Counted from the first letter of the stretch, positions 46,881 to 56,564 are shown. The stretch: DNA of 64,000 bases from Cytophagaceae bacterium (GCA_025455005.1 JALONH010000001.1:1-64000), one strand, 5' to 3'. Notes: generated by a model not told the origin, from the letters alone. Numbers and translations: made by a program.

Positions 46881-48017
46881 ATGATGAACTTTACGCCTTC
46901 TGAAAGCCAACAAATGATTCGGGAAATGACCCGAGACATCGCAACACGCTACATTCGACCACATGTCATGGAGTGGGATGAAAGCCAACATTTTCCGGTT
47001 GAGTTATTTAAAACATTAGGCTCTTATGGCTTATTAAGCGTATTAGTTCCAACTACTTATGGTGGTGCAGGTCTAGGATATTTAGAATATGCTACAGTGA
47101 TAGAAGAAATAGCAGCCGTGTGCGGTAGTATTGGGCTTTCTGTTGCAGCGCATAATTCTTTATGCACTGGACACATATTACAGTTTAGTAACGAAGAACA
47201 AAAACTGAAGTATTTGCCTAAGTTGGCCTCCGGTGAATGGATTGGTGCATGGGCATTAACCGAAGCCAATACCGGATCGGACTCCGGTAATATGCGAACA
47301 ACAGCTCGGAAAGAAGGCGATTTTTATATTTTAAATGGTTCTAAAAATTTTATTACACATGGACTCTCTTCCGGAGTAGTGGTGGTATTAGCTCGAATGG
47401 AAGGAGCTACAGACAAACGAGCCTCTTCGGCATTCATCATTGAGAAAAGCACTCCCGGGATCCGAGCAGGAAAAAAAGAAAATAAGTTAGGAATGCGGGC
47501 CAGCGAAACGACGGAGCTTATCTTAGATGAAGTAAAAGTGCCGGCATCACAACTTATCGGTATGGAAGGAGAAGGATTTAAACAAGCCATGAAAGTATTG
47601 GATGGTGGCCGCATTTCGATAGCTGCTTTAAGCTTAGGGATTGCACAAGGGGCCTATGAAGCGGCTAAAAAATATTCAAGTGAACGTATACAATTTAATA
47701 AGCCGATACAGCAATTTCAAGGTGTGGCATTTAAATTGGTAGATATGGCAACAGAAATTGAAGCTGCGCGGCTATTGATTTACCAAGCTGCTGATAAAAA
47801 AAATAGAGGCGAGACCATGACAAAAGAAGCATCCATGGCTAAATTATTCGCTTCAGAAGTAGCAGTAAAAGTTGCTAACGACGCAGTTCAAATTTTAGGG
47901 GGCTATGGGTATACCAAAGACTATCCGGTTGAAAAGTACTATAGGGATGCTAAATTATGTACCATAGGTGAGGGGACGTCAGAAATTCAAAAAATAGTGA
48001 TTGCCAAGAACTTATAA
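46881..48017 (+). CDS. Acyl-CoA dehydrogenase, short/medium-chain type
   Basis: This 378-residue flavoprotein performs the first step of fatty acid or branched-chain acyl-CoA oxidation. The N-terminal helical domain is followed by [19 protein letters not shown] (FAD site). The [17 protein letters not shown] helix lies in the C-terminal domain. [20 protein letters not shown] and [17 protein letters not shown], with the likely catalytic Glu in EGTSE, end the protein. The closest type is butyryl-CoA dehydrogenase, but the chain length is inferred. Two adjacent ATGs (46881, 46884) are possible starts. Confidence 0.93.
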   Translation: MMNFTPSESQQMIREMTRDIATRYIRPHVMEWDESQHFPVELFKTLGSYGLLSVLVPTTYGGAGLGYLEYATVIEEIAAVCGSIGLSVAAHNSLCTGHILQFSNEEQKLKYLPKLASGEWIGAWALTEANTGSDSGNMRTTARKEGDFYILNGSKNFITHGLSSGVVVVLARMEGATDKRASSAFIIEKSTPGIRAGKKENKLGMRASETTELILDEVKVPASQLIGMEGEGFKQAMKVLDGGRISIAALSLGIAQGAYEAAKKYSSERIQFNKPIQQFQGVAFKLVDMATEIEAARLLIYQAADKKNRGETMTKEASMAKLFASEVAVKVANDAVQILGGYGYTKDYPVEKYYRDAKLCTIGEGTSEIQKIVIAKNL

Positions 48018-48063
48018 TAAAATTTATTTTAGCCCAATCCTTTTATTTTCTGTGGATAATGTA

Positions 48064-48071
48064 TATTTTTG
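48064..48071 (+). promoter_or_regulatory. Possible promoter -7 box of rpsU
   Basis: TATTTTTG matches the Bacteroidota -7 consensus TAnnTTTG. It lies 33 bp before the rpsU ATG. A clear TTTG at -33 is missing. Confidence 0.4.
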
Positions 48072-48103
48072 CATCTCCTAGAAAAGAAATAAAGGAAATT
48101 TAT

Positions 48104-48298
48104 ATGATCGTCATCAACATTAAAGAAAACGAGTCCATAGACAAAGCGTTAAAGCGTTTTAAAAAGAAATTCGAAAAAACGGGCGTTTTAAAGGAACTTC
48201 GTGCTCGTGCAACGTATGAGAAAAAGTCTGTAAAGCGTAGAAGTGAAATCATTCGTGCAGCTTATCGCCAATCCTTACAAGAAGCAGAGGCAAAATAA
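48104..48298 (+). CDS. rpsU: Small ribosomal subunit protein bS21
   Basis: This 64-residue, strongly basic protein starts MIVINIKENESIDKALKRF and continues with KKFEKTGVLKELRARATYEK, the bS21 family sequence. It binds the 30S platform near the anti-Shine-Dalgarno region and in Bacteroidota contributes to sequestering it. The ATG at 48104 was preferred, since the 15 earlier residues are not family-like. The order rpsU, tyrosine recombinase, hpf is a common Bacteroidota neighbourhood. Confidence 0.96.
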   Translation: MIVINIKENESIDKALKRFKKKFEKTGVLKELRARATYEKKSVKRRSEIIRAAYRQSLQEAEAK

Positions 48299-48362
48299 GC
48301 CTTTTACTTTTGTCTACTTTTACCTATATTGAGTTATCGGTACATGCCGGTAACCCAATATC

Positions 48363-49244
48363 ATGGTAGATGTTTTTTTACATTACCTCCAATCCGAGAA
48401 ACGATACTCTCACCATACCATTCGTTCGTATAAGAACGATTTGGATTCCTTTGCCAATTATTTACTAAACACTTATACTCTTTCGGATATCGAAAAAGCA
48501 ACTTATCCTATGTTACGATCTTGGATGGCTGCATTGTCTGAGGAGGGAATGACAGAAAAATCCATTCATCGAAAAATAGCGTGCCTTCGGTCTTTTTTTC
48601 ATTATTGCAGAAAAAAAGAAATAATACCCTTAGATCCTACTTTAAAACTTAAAACCCCTAAAATTCCAAAACGTCTTCCGGTATTTGTAGAAGAAGCCTC
48701 AATGCTAAAGCTTTTAGATCAATTAGAATTTACGGATTCATTTGAGGGTGTTCGTGATCGATTGGTACTAGAACTTTTATATGGCACCGGCATCCGATTA
48801 TCAGAAATTATCGGATTGACTGACAATCAAATTAATATAGTACAACAACAAATTAAAGTTACCGGAAAAGGAAATAAGCAACGTATTATTCCTTTAAATA
48901 CTTCTGTAATTCAACAGTTGCATTCTTATATCCAATTAAAAAAAAGCGAGAACATAGGAAACTCAACTCCATATTTTATCGTTACTAATAAAGGGGAACA
49001 GACCTATCCTATGTTTATTTATCGATTGGTGCGTAGCTATTTGGATCAGGTTACTACTGTTGAAAAAAGAAGTCCACACGTCCTTAGACATACATTCGCC
49101 ACTCATTTATTAAACAAAGGAGCGGATTTAAACGCCATCAAAGACCTTTTGGGTCATAGTAGTCTTGCTGCCACACAAGTGTATACGCATAATACTATTG
49201 AAAAATTAAAAGCAGTCTTTGATCAAGCTCACCCCAAATCATAA
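48363..49244 (+). CDS. xerC: Tyrosine recombinase XerC/XerD
   Basis: This 293-residue site-specific recombinase resolves chromosome dimers at dif. The N-terminal SAM-like core-binding domain has SEKRYSHHTIRSYKNDLDSF. The catalytic domain carries Arg in LLYGTGIRLSEI, HVLRHTFATHLL (HxxR), and LLGHSSLAATQVYTH, with the second His and the nucleophilic Tyr. Whether it is the XerC or the XerD member cannot be told. It sits in the conserved rpsU-xer-hpf order, which argues for the housekeeping recombinase and against a mobile-element integrase. Confidence 0.93.
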   Translation: MVDVFLHYLQSEKRYSHHTIRSYKNDLDSFANYLLNTYTLSDIEKATYPMLRSWMAALSEEGMTEKSIHRKIACLRSFFHYCRKKEIIPLDPTLKLKTPKIPKRLPVFVEEASMLKLLDQLEFTDSFEGVRDRLVLELLYGTGIRLSEIIGLTDNQINIVQQQIKVTGKGNKQRIIPLNTSVIQQLHSYIQLKKSENIGNSTPYFIVTNKGEQTYPMFIYRLVRSYLDQVTTVEKRSPHVLRHTFATHLLNKGADLNAIKDLLGHSSLAATQVYTHNTIEKLKAVFDQAHPKS

Positions 49245-49269
49245 GTTTCACCATTAACTTTTTACAACC

Positions 49270-49569
49270 ATGAAAGTGCAAATTCAATCGATTCATTTCG
49301 ATGCCGACCAAAAGTTAGTCGACTTTATTCAAAAGAAATTAGATAAGTTGGAAACATTCCATGACAAGATTCAAGATGCGGAGGTCTTTCTGAAATTGGA
49401 TGCTAACGATTCGAAAGGAAATAAAGTAGTAAATGTGAAACTCAATGTGCCCGGCAACCCCATTGTGGTTAAAGATCAAAAAGCCTCATTTGAAGAAGCA
49501 ATGGAACATATATATGATGTACTAAAAAATCATTTGACTAAAGTCAAAGAAAAGTCTATGTCGTATTAA
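49270..49569 (+). CDS. hpf: Ribosome hibernation-promoting factor (HPF/RaiA family)
   Basis: This 99-residue protein binds the 30S decoding centre and inactivates ribosomes in stationary phase. MKVQIQSIHFDADQKLVDFI, EVFLKLDANDSKGNK and EEAMEHIYDVLKNHL fit the short family form, without a dimerisation tail. It starts 25 bp after the recombinase gene and ends with a bidirectional terminator. In many Bacteroidota genomes tRNAs and tuf follow, but here the next gene is the convergent metK. Confidence 0.94.
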   Translation: MKVQIQSIHFDADQKLVDFIQKKLDKLETFHDKIQDAEVFLKLDANDSKGNKVVNVKLNVPGNPIVVKDQKASFEEAMEHIYDVLKNHLTKVKEKSMSY

Positions 49570-49608
49570 AAATAAAAAACCCTTAACATTGTTAAGGGTT
49601 TTTTATTT
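49570..49608. terminator. Bidirectional terminator between hpf and metK
   Basis: An 18-bp perfect palindrome (49570-49587 / 49591-49608) with a 3-nt ATT loop. GC pairs (CCCTTAAC/GTTAAGGG) are flanked by A/T runs. It lies directly after the hpf stop and 2 bp before the metK stop. Confidence 0.95.
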
Positions 49609-49609
49609 C

Positions 49610-50863
49610 TTACTTAATTCCAAACGCTTTTCGTATCGCTGTTACATAGTCTAATTTTTCCCATGTGAAAAGCTCTACTTTTTTCTTTACTACTTTACCA
49701 TCGTTTGACTTAAATGTCTTCTCTACAATTTGTGGCTGACGACCCATGTGCCCATAAGCTGCCGTTTCACTATAGATAGGATTTCTGAGTTTTAATCGTT
49801 GTTCTATTGCGTACGGTCGCATATCAAATACCTTCTCTACAATCTTAGCAATTTGACCATCATTCATTTTTACTTTAGCTGTTCCATAAGTATTTATATA
49901 GATACCCATAGGCTTTGCAACGCCAATAGCATAAGATACTTGAACAAGTACCTCTTCACAAATTCCCGCGGCCACTAAGTTCTTAGCAATATGACGGGTG
50001 GCATAGGCAGCGGATCGATCCACTTTAGAAGGGTCTTTACCGGAAAATGCACCACCACCATGCGCTCCTTTTCCACCATAAGTATCCACAATTATTTTAC
50101 GACCGGTAAGTCCGGTATCGCCATGTGGTCCACCAATTACAAATTTACCGGTTGGATTGATATGGTACTTAATTTTATTGTTGAATAGGTTTTTATATTT
50201 TGGATACTTCTTTTTAACTCTTGGAATAAGTACCTCGATAATGTCTTTCTCGATTTGAGCATGCATTTTCGCTTCTGTCCCAAAATCATCATGTTGTGTA
50301 GATACAACAATTGCATCAATACGAACCGGACGATTGTTATCATCGTATTCTAACGTTACTTGTGATTTAGCATCCGGACGTAAGTATTTTATAGCTTTAT
50401 TTTCTCTTCTAAGAGCAGCTAATTCTTGAAGAATTTTATGTGCAATGTCTAACGCCAAAGGCATGTAGTCTTCGGTTTCGTTTGTAGCATATCCAAACAT
50501 CATACCTTGATCACCGGCACCTTGTTCTTCTTTTTTCTTACGGTCTACTCCTTGATTGATATCCGCTGATTGTTCATGAATGGCTGAAAGTATCCCACAA
50601 GAGTTTGCCTCAAACATGTATTCGGATTTGGTGTATCCAATTTTACGAATAACGTCTCTGGCAATTTCCTGAACATCTAAATAGGCTTTTGATTTTACTT
50701 CACCGGCTAGAATGACTTGTCCGGTTGTAACTAAGGTTTCACAAGCTACTTTAGCATTGGCATCAAATGCTAGAAAATGATCGATAAGTGCATCCGATAT
50801 TTGATCGGCAACTTTATCCGGATGTCCTTCGGATACAGATTCAGAGGTAAATAAATAAGACAT
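49610..50863 (-). CDS. metK: S-adenosylmethionine synthase
   Basis: This 417-residue enzyme makes SAM from ATP and methionine. Motifs are [17 protein letters not shown] at residues 10-26, [12 protein letters not shown] (about 116-127), [20 protein letters not shown] and [19 protein letters not shown]. The slightly long chain, with its [18 protein letters not shown] region, is typical for Bacteroidota. No SAM riboswitch was recognised in the 70 bp upstream. The neighbour upstream at 50932 is a SAM-dependent methylase. Confidence 0.98.
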   Translation of the reverse strand: MSYLFTSESVSEGHPDKVADQISDALIDHFLAFDANAKVACETLVTTGQVILAGEVKSKAYLDVQEIARDVIRKIGYTKSEYMFEANSCGILSAIHEQSADINQGVDRKKKEEQGAGDQGMMFGYATNETEDYMPLALDIAHKILQELAALRRENKAIKYLRPDAKSQVTLEYDDNNRPVRIDAIVVSTQHDDFGTEAKMHAQIEKDIIEVLIPRVKKKYPKYKNLFNNKIKYHINPTGKFVIGGPHGDTGLTGRKIIVDTYGGKGAHGGGAFSGKDPSKVDRSAAYATRHIAKNLVAAGICEEVLVQVSYAIGVAKPMGIYINTYGTAKVKMNDGQIAKIVEKVFDMRPYAIEQRLKLRNPIYSETAAYGHMGRQPQIVEKTFKSNDGKVVKKKVELFTWEKLDYVTAIRKAFGIK

Positions 50864-50931
50864 GTAGGAATAAACGAATTATGAATATAACAATAAGGTC
50901 AAAAATAATCTTTTCTACCTACTTTACCAAT

Positions 50932-51657
50932 TTACTTTTTCCCCATTAAAGCAAACATAGTGGGACGTTTTCCAATATTTAAGGAGAGTTTTCGCCATTG
51001 ACCAACCGTTTTGGTTTTTATGAATTCCTGTTCTATATCGGTAATATCCGTTGCGATGGTTAGTAAGCTGTCTGGATGAAGGGTTAGTAACAAGTCTTCT
51101 AAGAGCTTATCGTTTCTATAGGGGGTTTCCATAAATAGTTGAGTTTGACTTAATCTACTACTTTCCGACTCTATGCTTTTAATTTTTTTCTTTCGCTCGG
51201 AAGCATCTATTGGTAAGTAGCCATGAAAAGTAAAACTTTGTCCATTTAAACCGGAAGCCATCAGACACAAGAGTATAGAGGATGGCCCTACTAATGGTTT
51301 TACTTGTATACCATTCCGATGGGCCCAATCCACTGCAAGCGCACCCGGATCTGCAATCCCGGGACATCCGGCATCGCTGATGACTCCTATAGTTGTAACG
51401 GTTGATGGAATGTCAGACAGTTGCTCTTGTAATTGTATAGGAGTAGTTTCTTTAGTTAGAGGAAGTAACGTGTATGTTTCAATTTTCCGCTGTCCTTGCA
51501 GTAATTTAGAAAGGTAACGTCGGGTTGTTCTTAAATCTTCACACCAGATGTAATCAATGGAGGCCACTACATCAAGGACTTCTTGAGGTATCACTTTTGA
51601 GTGTGTTCCTTCCGCTAATTCATTGGGGATTAAATACAGGACAGCGATAGACGTCAT
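50932..51657 (-). CDS. RsmI-like SAM-dependent methyltransferase, second copy
   Basis: This 241-residue tetrapyrrole-methylase-fold protein starts MTSIAVLYLIPNELAEG. It keeps WCEDLRTTRRYLSKLL, GVISDAGCPGIADPGALAV and FHGYLPIDASERKKK, the landmarks of RsmI. The N-terminal TPIGN loop is replaced by IPNEL. This divergent copy is common in Bacteroidota beside canonical RsmI; its target is unknown. The start overlaps the stop of the upstream hydrolase by 4 nt (ATGA), so the in-frame extension upstream was rejected. Confidence 0.88.
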   Translation of the reverse strand: MTSIAVLYLIPNELAEGTHSKVIPQEVLDVVASIDYIWCEDLRTTRRYLSKLLQGQRKIETYTLLPLTKETTPIQLQEQLSDIPSTVTTIGVISDAGCPGIADPGALAVDWAHRNGIQVKPLVGPSSILLCLMASGLNGQSFTFHGYLPIDASERKKKIKSIESESSRLSQTQLFMETPYRNDKLLEDLLLTLHPDSLLTIATDITDIEQEFIKTKTVGQWRKLSLNIGKRPTMFALMGKK

Positions 51658-52424
51658 TTGGATAAAAAGGTCTCTATTAGTCGAACGACTTCTTGTGGTT
51701 TTTCTGCATGCACCCAATGACTGGCTCCTTCAACGGTTTGTATTGAATAGTTCGTAAAATGGTTAGCAATGATAGATTCATCTTTCGCTTCAATATAGCC
51801 ACTTAAAGCACCACGAATGAATAGGGTAGGCAAGGTAATGGAACTTCCTTCAGGCAACGCTTCTCCTACATTTTCAATTTGGTCTCTAATAACAGGTAAA
51901 TTAATACGCCATAGAAAACGCCCTGCTTCTGTACGATAAAGATTTTTTAATAGAAATTGTCGGACGCCTATATCGTCTATAAATTTTGAGACAATAGAAT
52001 CAGCTTCTGTTCTACTAGATAAAGTATTAATAGGCACAGCAGATAACGCTTCTAAAATTGTATCGTGGTGACGTAAATAGAATCTGGGCGAAATATCTAC
52101 TACAATCAATTTTCCAACAATATCCGGGTATGTAGCAGCTAACCGTATAATCGTTTTGCCTCCCATGGAATGTCCAATCGAAGGTGCTCCGACTAAGTTG
52201 TTTTTTTCAATAAACAGTTTCACATCCTCTACCATATCGGTATAATTAAAAGTAGAAGTGTGCGGTGATTGACCATGGTTAGCCGCGTCTAATAGGTACA
52301 ACGTATAAGAATGTTGTAATTCTTTAGCAACACTTAACCAATTATCCGATGAGCCAAATAGCCCATGTAAAATAAGGATTGGAGGCCCTTGTCCTATTTT
52401 TCTATAATGAAGATCAACCGCCAT
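51654..52424 (-). CDS. Alpha/beta hydrolase (YbfF-like esterase)
   Basis: This 256-residue alpha/beta hydrolase has GPPILILHGLFGSSDNW at the oxyanion loop and the nucleophile in SIGHSMGGKTIIRLA (about residues 82-96). The catalytic His is in GASHWVHAEKP. The acid is probably an Asp in the LFIRGALSGYIEAKDES region. It resembles YbfF-type esterases with broad acyl specificity. It lies between pdxJ (1-nt overlap) and the RsmI-like gene (4-nt overlap) in one operon. Confidence 0.88.
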   Translation of the reverse strand: MAVDLHYRKIGQGPPILILHGLFGSSDNWLSVAKELQHSYTLYLLDAANHGQSPHTSTFNYTDMVEDVKLFIEKNNLVGAPSIGHSMGGKTIIRLAATYPDIVGKLIVVDISPRFYLRHHDTILEALSAVPINTLSSRTEADSIVSKFIDDIGVRQFLLKNLYRTEAGRFLWRINLPVIRDQIENVGEALPEGSSITLPTLFIRGALSGYIEAKDESIIANHFTNYSIQTVEGASHWVHAEKPQEVVRLIETFLSK

Positions 52425-53146
52425 TAGAAAGGTTTTTTTAATTGATATTTATATTGTTGAATGGTGTTCTCTAACCCAAAATAAAGGGCATCGCAAATTA
52501 AAGCGTGCCCTATTGAGACTTCATCTAAGTACGGAATATTTTTTTTCAAAAAATGTAAGTTATGAAGATCTAAATCATGTCCGGCATTAATTCCCATCCC
52601 TAAACGACGAGCATGAGCAGCCGCAAGCTTATAGGATTCCACAGCTTTTTCTGGATTGATAACATAAGTTGAGGCATAAGGTTCTGTATAGAGCTCTATT
52701 CGATCGGCACCTACTGCATGTGCGCCTTCTACCATTTTAATATCCGGATTTACAAATATAGAAACCCGTATTCCGACAGAATGAAAATGTCTACAAATGT
52801 CTTGGAGAAAAGATTGATGAAGTTGTGTATCCCAACCACTGTCAGAAGTAAGTGCTTGTGGACCATCAGGAACTAAAGTAACTTGGGCCGGTTTAACCTC
52901 CGTTACCAAGTCGATAAAAGCAGGTTCCGGATTACCTTCAATATTAAATTCAGTTTGAATATGTTGTTTTAAAAGTCGTACGTCTGAATATCGGATATGG
53001 CGTTCATCCGGACGAGGATGAACGGTAATGCCATCTGCTCCAAATCGTTCACAATCTAATGCGACTTGAAGCACATTGGGATTATTCCCTCCTCTTGCAT
53101 TTCGAATCGTAGCGATCTTATTGATATTTACACTTAATTTGGTCAT
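52424..53146 (-). CDS. pdxJ: Pyridoxine 5'-phosphate synthase
   Basis: This 240-residue TIM-barrel enzyme condenses 1-deoxyxylulose-5-phosphate with 3-amino-2-oxopropyl phosphate. [19 protein letters not shown] at the N-terminus, [13 protein letters not shown] and [14 protein letters not shown] match Pdx[16 protein letters not shown] and [17 protein letters not shown] are also there. It heads the operon pdxJ, hydrolase, RsmI-like. Its 5' end overlaps the -33 element of the divergent yqeY promoter. Confidence 0.97.
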   Translation of the reverse strand: MTKLSVNINKIATIRNARGGNNPNVLQVALDCERFGADGITVHPRPDERHIRYSDVRLLKQHIQTEFNIEGNPEPAFIDLVTEVKPAQVTLVPDGPQALTSDSGWDTQLHQSFLQDICRHFHSVGIRVSIFVNPDIKMVEGAHAVGADRIELYTEPYASTYVINPEKAVESYKLAAAHARRLGMGINAGHDLDLHNLHFLKKNIPYLDEVSIGHALICDALYFGLENTIQQYKYQLKKPF

Positions 53147-53169
53147 CTACTGCCCTAGTTGTATTTTTG
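53138..53169 (+). promoter_or_regulatory. Bacteroidota sigma-A-type promoter of yqeY
   Basis: TTTG (53138-53141), a 20-bp spacer, and TATTTTTG (53162-53169) match TTTG-N19-21-TAnnTTTG. The -7 box ends 30 bp before the yqeY ATG. The -33 element lies inside the first codons of the divergent pdxJ. Confidence 0.75.
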
Positions 53170-53199
53170 TTCTAATTGTACAAAAATAGGAAAAACCAT

Positions 53200-53655
53200 A
53201 TGAGTTTAAAGGAAACTATTGAATCGGATATTAAAAAAGCAATGTTGGCTAAAAATCAAGATGATTTAAGAGCGCTTAGAGCCATCAAATCGCTTATATT
53301 ATTAGCGGAAACAGAAAAAGGGGCCAGCGCTGCTTTATCCTCTGAAAAGGAAATCCAATTATTGACAAAAGCAGCTAAACAACGTAAAGAATCAGCGGAT
53401 ATTTTTGGAACACAAGGCAGAGCGGATTTACAAGAGAAAGAATTACATGAATTGGCTGTAATTGAGAAATACCTTCCTAAGCAGCTGACAAAAGAAGAAA
53501 TCATAGAAAAAATAAAAGGAGTCGTTTCTGAAATAGGCGCTAAAGGTCCCGGAGATATGGGAAAAGTTATGGGTGTCGCTTCTAAACAACTGGCAGGTTT
53601 AGCAGACGGCAAAGTAATATCCGAAACGGTAAAAGAAGTATTAGCTGCCCTTTAA
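53200..53655 (+). CDS. yqeY: GatB/YqeY domain protein
   Basis: This 151-residue helical protein resembles the tail domain of GatB, the tRNA-dependent amidotransferase subunit. SLKETIESDIKKAMLAKNQD leads, then LRAIKSLI, EKYLPKQLTKEEIIEKIKGV and GDMGKVMGVASKQLAGLADG. The role of the stand-alone protein is not known; tRNA binding is presumed. The ATG at 53200 was chosen from the family start and promoter position. The cvpA gene follows after 1 bp. Confidence 0.93.
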   Translation: MSLKETIESDIKKAMLAKNQDDLRALRAIKSLILLAETEKGASAALSSEKEIQLLTKAAKQRKESADIFGTQGRADLQEKELHELAVIEKYLPKQLTKEEIIEKIKGVVSEIGAKGPGDMGKVMGVASKQLAGLADGKVISETVKEVLAAL

Positions 53656-53656
53656 T

Positions 53657-54178
53657 TTGGAAATAATAGATATCATATTAGGAGCCGTTTTGTTGTATAG
53701 CGCTTGGAAGGGCTATCAATCCGGTTTATTGATTCAGATATTAACCCTACTAGCATGGGTTGTAGCACTGATTTCAGCCTTTCAATTAATGCATTTAAGC
53801 GTAACGTTTCTATCTGATCATTGGAATGTGAAAGGATCCAGTGTTCCATTAATCGGATTCTTAGTGGTGTTTATTATAGTGCTGATATTAATGATACTCT
53901 TATCAAAATGGCTGTGTCATGTTATTCATACTACATTATTAGGCACTTTCGATCAATACGCGGGAGCAATTATCGGGCTTATGAAAGCCGCTTTCGGATT
54001 AGGAGCCTTCTTATGGTTATTGCATAAGTCGTCTTTACAACTCCCGAACGAATATGTAGATGACGCTTTTTTGTATCCTTGGTTAATTACATTCACTCCT
54101 AAATTTATACAATGGGTTAGTATGATTATTCCCTTTTCAGATATCTTGACTAAAGTTAGTGGCTGGATTCATTTGTAA
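53657..54178 (+). CDS. cvpA: CvpA family membrane protein
   Basis: This 173-residue inner-membrane protein has four hydrophobic segments (about residues 2-20, 26-44, 62-84 and 100-120). The early IIDIILGAVLLYSAWKGYQS and the QYAGAIIGLMKAAFGLGAF motif define the CvpA/colicin V production family. Its function is linked to envelope stress but is not settled. The start is a TTG at 53657, 1 bp after the yqeY stop. No in-frame ATG exists before the first motif. Confidence 0.85.
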   Translation: MEIIDIILGAVLLYSAWKGYQSGLLIQILTLLAWVVALISAFQLMHLSVTFLSDHWNVKGSSVPLIGFLVVFIIVLILMILLSKWLCHVIHTTLLGTFDQYAGAIIGLMKAAFGLGAFLWLLHKSSLQLPNEYVDDAFLYPWLITFTPKFIQWVSMIIPFSDILTKVSGWIHL

Positions 54179-54195
54179 AAGGAAAAGGATGTAGC

Positions 54196-54226
54196 TTTGA
54201 CAATACATAAACTTTATTATAGATTG
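54196..54226 (+). promoter_or_regulatory. Probable promoter of the alpha/beta hydrolase operon
   Basis: TTTG (54196-54199), a 20-bp spacer, and TAGATTG (54220-54226), one base short of TAnnTTTG, lie about 25 bp before the next ATG. Confidence 0.5.
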
Positions 54227-54252
54227 CACGTTAGTACCAGTAAAGAATACCC

Positions 54253-55026
54253 ATGAGTTTAGTTGTTCAACAAGATGGAGGTTACAAGTTTGTAGACGAA
54301 GGCCAAGGAGAAGTATTAGTATTACTTCATGGACTCTTTGGAGCATTGAGTAATTGGGAAGGAATGGTCAATCATTTCAAACAAAACTATAGGGTTATAA
54401 TCCCGATGTTGCCCATTTATGAAATGCCCATAAAATCAGCCGGATTAGAGGGACTTGTTAATTTTTTAGAGAAGTTTATTGCATATAAACATCTGCATGA
54501 GTTTCATTTAATAGGTAATTCACTAGGTGGGCATGTGGGGTTAATTTATACCTTACAAAATGATAAATATGTAAAATCGCTCACATTGACCGGTTCTTCC
54601 GGCTTATTTGAAAATGGTATGGGAGGGTCGTTCCCCAAACGTGGAAATTATGCCTACGTAAGTGAACGGGTACGGTATACTTTCTATAAACCGGACACGG
54701 CCACATCAGAGCTAATTGACGAAGTATATCAGATTTGTAATGATATACCAAAATGTATGCGTATAGTGGCCATTGCAAAATCCGCTCAACGACATAATAT
54801 GGCTAAAGAAATCCCTAAAATTAATAAACCTACCTTATTGATATGGGGATTAAATGATACTATAACACCACCATTGGTAGCTCATGAGTTCAACCGATTG
54901 ATTAAATCATCCACTTTAAGATTTATTGATCAATGTGGACATGCTCCCATGATGGAACACCCTAATTTATTTAATCAATATTACGAGACCTTTATCTCCC
55001 AATTAACACCTGTACATGCTAGCTGA
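54253..55026 (+). CDS. Alpha/beta hydrolase
   Basis: This 257-residue hydrolase has GEVLVLLHGLFGALSNWEGM (oxyanion region) and the nucleophile Ser in LIGNSLGGHVGLIYT (about residues 91-105). The acid is in WGLNDTITPP and the His in QCGHAPMMEHP. The type is near the MhpC/esterase group; its substrate is unknown. It overlaps the CBS-domain gene by 11 nt, so both are translated together. With nadK behind, the three form an operon. Confidence 0.9.
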   Translation: MSLVVQQDGGYKFVDEGQGEVLVLLHGLFGALSNWEGMVNHFKQNYRVIIPMLPIYEMPIKSAGLEGLVNFLEKFIAYKHLHEFHLIGNSLGGHVGLIYTLQNDKYVKSLTLTGSSGLFENGMGGSFPKRGNYAYVSERVRYTFYKPDTATSELIDEVYQICNDIPKCMRIVAIAKSAQRHNMAKEIPKINKPTLLIWGLNDTITPPLVAHEFNRLIKSSTLRFIDQCGHAPMMEHPNLFNQYYETFISQLTPVHAS

Positions 55027-55681
55027 AGAACTCATTAATCAAATGATTCCTCCGTTGAAAATGACGGATACAGCTCAAATAGCATTGAACTGGATGGAAG
55101 TATTTCGGTTGAGTCAATTACCCGTTATAGAAGGTGATAAATACAAAGGCATTTTATTGGAAGAAACCATTTTAGAAAAAAACAATGCCCTTTTAACGTT
55201 GGAGGATTTGGATATTCATTTCTCTGATGTCAAAGTATTACCGAATACGCATTATTATGATGTGATTCATTTAGCCAGTAAATTTAAAGCCGAAATCATT
55301 CCGGTTGTAAATCCGGAACAGCAATATTTAGGCGTAATTTCAGTTAATGAAACCTCAGCTGCTATAGCTCAAATGTTCGCCACTCAAGGCCCGGGAGGAA
55401 TATTAGTTTTACATTTAAAAGAAAACGATTATACTCTGGCGCAGTTGTCGCGTTTAGTGGAATCGAACGATGCAAAAATAATCAGCTTATTTGTAGCATC
55501 GGATGATAAAAATCCGGGATTTATAAAAGTGACCATCAAGCTTAATAGAGTCGACGTAACACGGGTAATTGCTACGTTAGAGCGCTATGATTATAGAATA
55601 ATAGCCCATTTTCAAGAATCAGATACAGAACTTCAAGATCGAGATCGTCTAGACATGTTATTCAAATACTTAAATATGTAA
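55016..55681 (+). CDS. CBS-domain protein
   Basis: This 221-residue soluble protein has two CBS repeats in the first 130 residues (QLPVIEGDKYKGILLEETIL and IIPVVNPEQQYLGVISVNET). A C-terminal ACT-like segment follows (LVLHLKENDYTLAQLSRLVE, ATLERYDYRI). CBS pairs bind adenosyl ligands such as AMP, ATP or SAM and regulate a partner. A CBS protein before nadK is a recurrent Bacteroidota arrangement, so a link to NAD metabolism is plausible but unproven. Confidence 0.85.
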   Translation: MLAEELINQMIPPLKMTDTAQIALNWMEVFRLSQLPVIEGDKYKGILLEETILEKNNALLTLEDLDIHFSDVKVLPNTHYYDVIHLASKFKAEIIPVVNPEQQYLGVISVNETSAAIAQMFATQGPGGILVLHLKENDYTLAQLSRLVESNDAKIISLFVASDDKNPGFIKVTIKLNRVDVTRVIATLERYDYRIIAHFQESDTELQDRDRLDMLFKYLNM

Positions 55682-55685
55682 TCGA

Positions 55686-56564
55686 ATGCTGGTAGCTATA
55701 TTCGGTCGACCTTTCAAAGAAGATAATATTCCGGCGATACAACTTTTATTGTATCGTTTATTGGATAAAGGAGTACGGCTATGCTTACACCAAGAATTTG
55801 CCAGCTATTTAGAACAAGTATCTATTGATTTCCCAATCACAAGTGAGCGATTCACCTCCGCATTCGATTTACCGGAAGCGGATTTTGTTATTAGTATCGG
55901 CGGAGATGGTACACTTTTAGAAACCGTCACATTTGTGGGATCAAAAGAAATCCCAATTGTAGGGATTAATACCGGTAGATTAGGATTTTTGGCTGCTACG
56001 CGAAGAGAAGAAATAGAAATTGCAATTGATGAATTAATTTCGAAACATTATAGAATTTCGGAACGTACATTACTAAAATTAATTTCTAATGTAGATTTAT
56101 TTGCTGGAATTGATTTTGCTTTGAATGAATTAACGATTTCAAAAATAGATTCCTCCTCAATGATTACGGTTCATACCTATGTAGATGGTGAGTTCTTAAA
56201 TTCGTATTGGGCAGATGGCCTAATTGTAAGTACCCCAACAGGGTCTACTGGTTATTCATTGAGTTGCGGAGGGCCTTTGATGCACCCTAGTACACAGAAT
56301 TTCATCATAACACCTATAAGTCCACATAATCTTAATGTAAGACCTATGGTGATTTCAGACGAATCTTATGTGTCCTTCGAAATCGAAGGAAGAAGTCAAA
56401 ATTTTCTAATATCCTTAGATTCAAGATCTAAGATTGTTTCATCGGATATAAAGTTAGCCTTAAAAAAAGAGTCTTTTAAAGTTAAACTCATTGAATTAAA
56501 GACAAATAGCTACTTTAAAACCCTTCGAAGCAAACTTAATTGGGGTTTTGATGCAAGAAATTAG
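55686..56564 (+). CDS. nadK: NAD kinase
   Basis: This 292-residue enzyme phosphorylates NAD+ to NADP+. The GGDGT motif is in SIGGDGTLLETVTF, with the catalytic Asp. NTGRLGFLAATRREE, LNELTIS, and TPTGSTGYSLSCGGPLMHP are the other NAD-binding landmarks. ITPISPHNLNVRPMVISDES also fits. It lies 4 bp after the CBS gene. Interestingly, the kynurenine pathway genes at 31985-35138, also NAD-related, are not linked. Confidence 0.96.
   Translation: MLVAIFGRPFKEDNIPAIQLLLYRLLDKGVRLCLHQEFASYLEQVSIDFPITSERFTSAFDLPEADFVISIGGDGTLLETVTFVGSKEIPIVGINTGRLGFLAATRREEIEIAIDELISKHYRISERTLLKLISNVDLFAGIDFALNELTISKIDSSSMITVHTYVDGEFLNSYWADGLIVSTPTGSTGYSLSCGGPLMHPSTQNFIITPISPHNLNVRPMVISDESYVSFEIEGRSQNFLISLDSRSKIVSSDIKLALKKESFKVKLIELKTNSYFKTLRSKLNWGFDARN

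Noticed and set aside
48363-49244. Mobile-element integrase
   Set aside because: The recombinase lies in the conserved rpsU-xer-hpf order with no attachment repeats or element genes around it.
50864-50931. SAM riboswitch before metK
   Set aside because: The 68-bp gap is too short and shows no recognisable riboswitch core or terminator hairpin.
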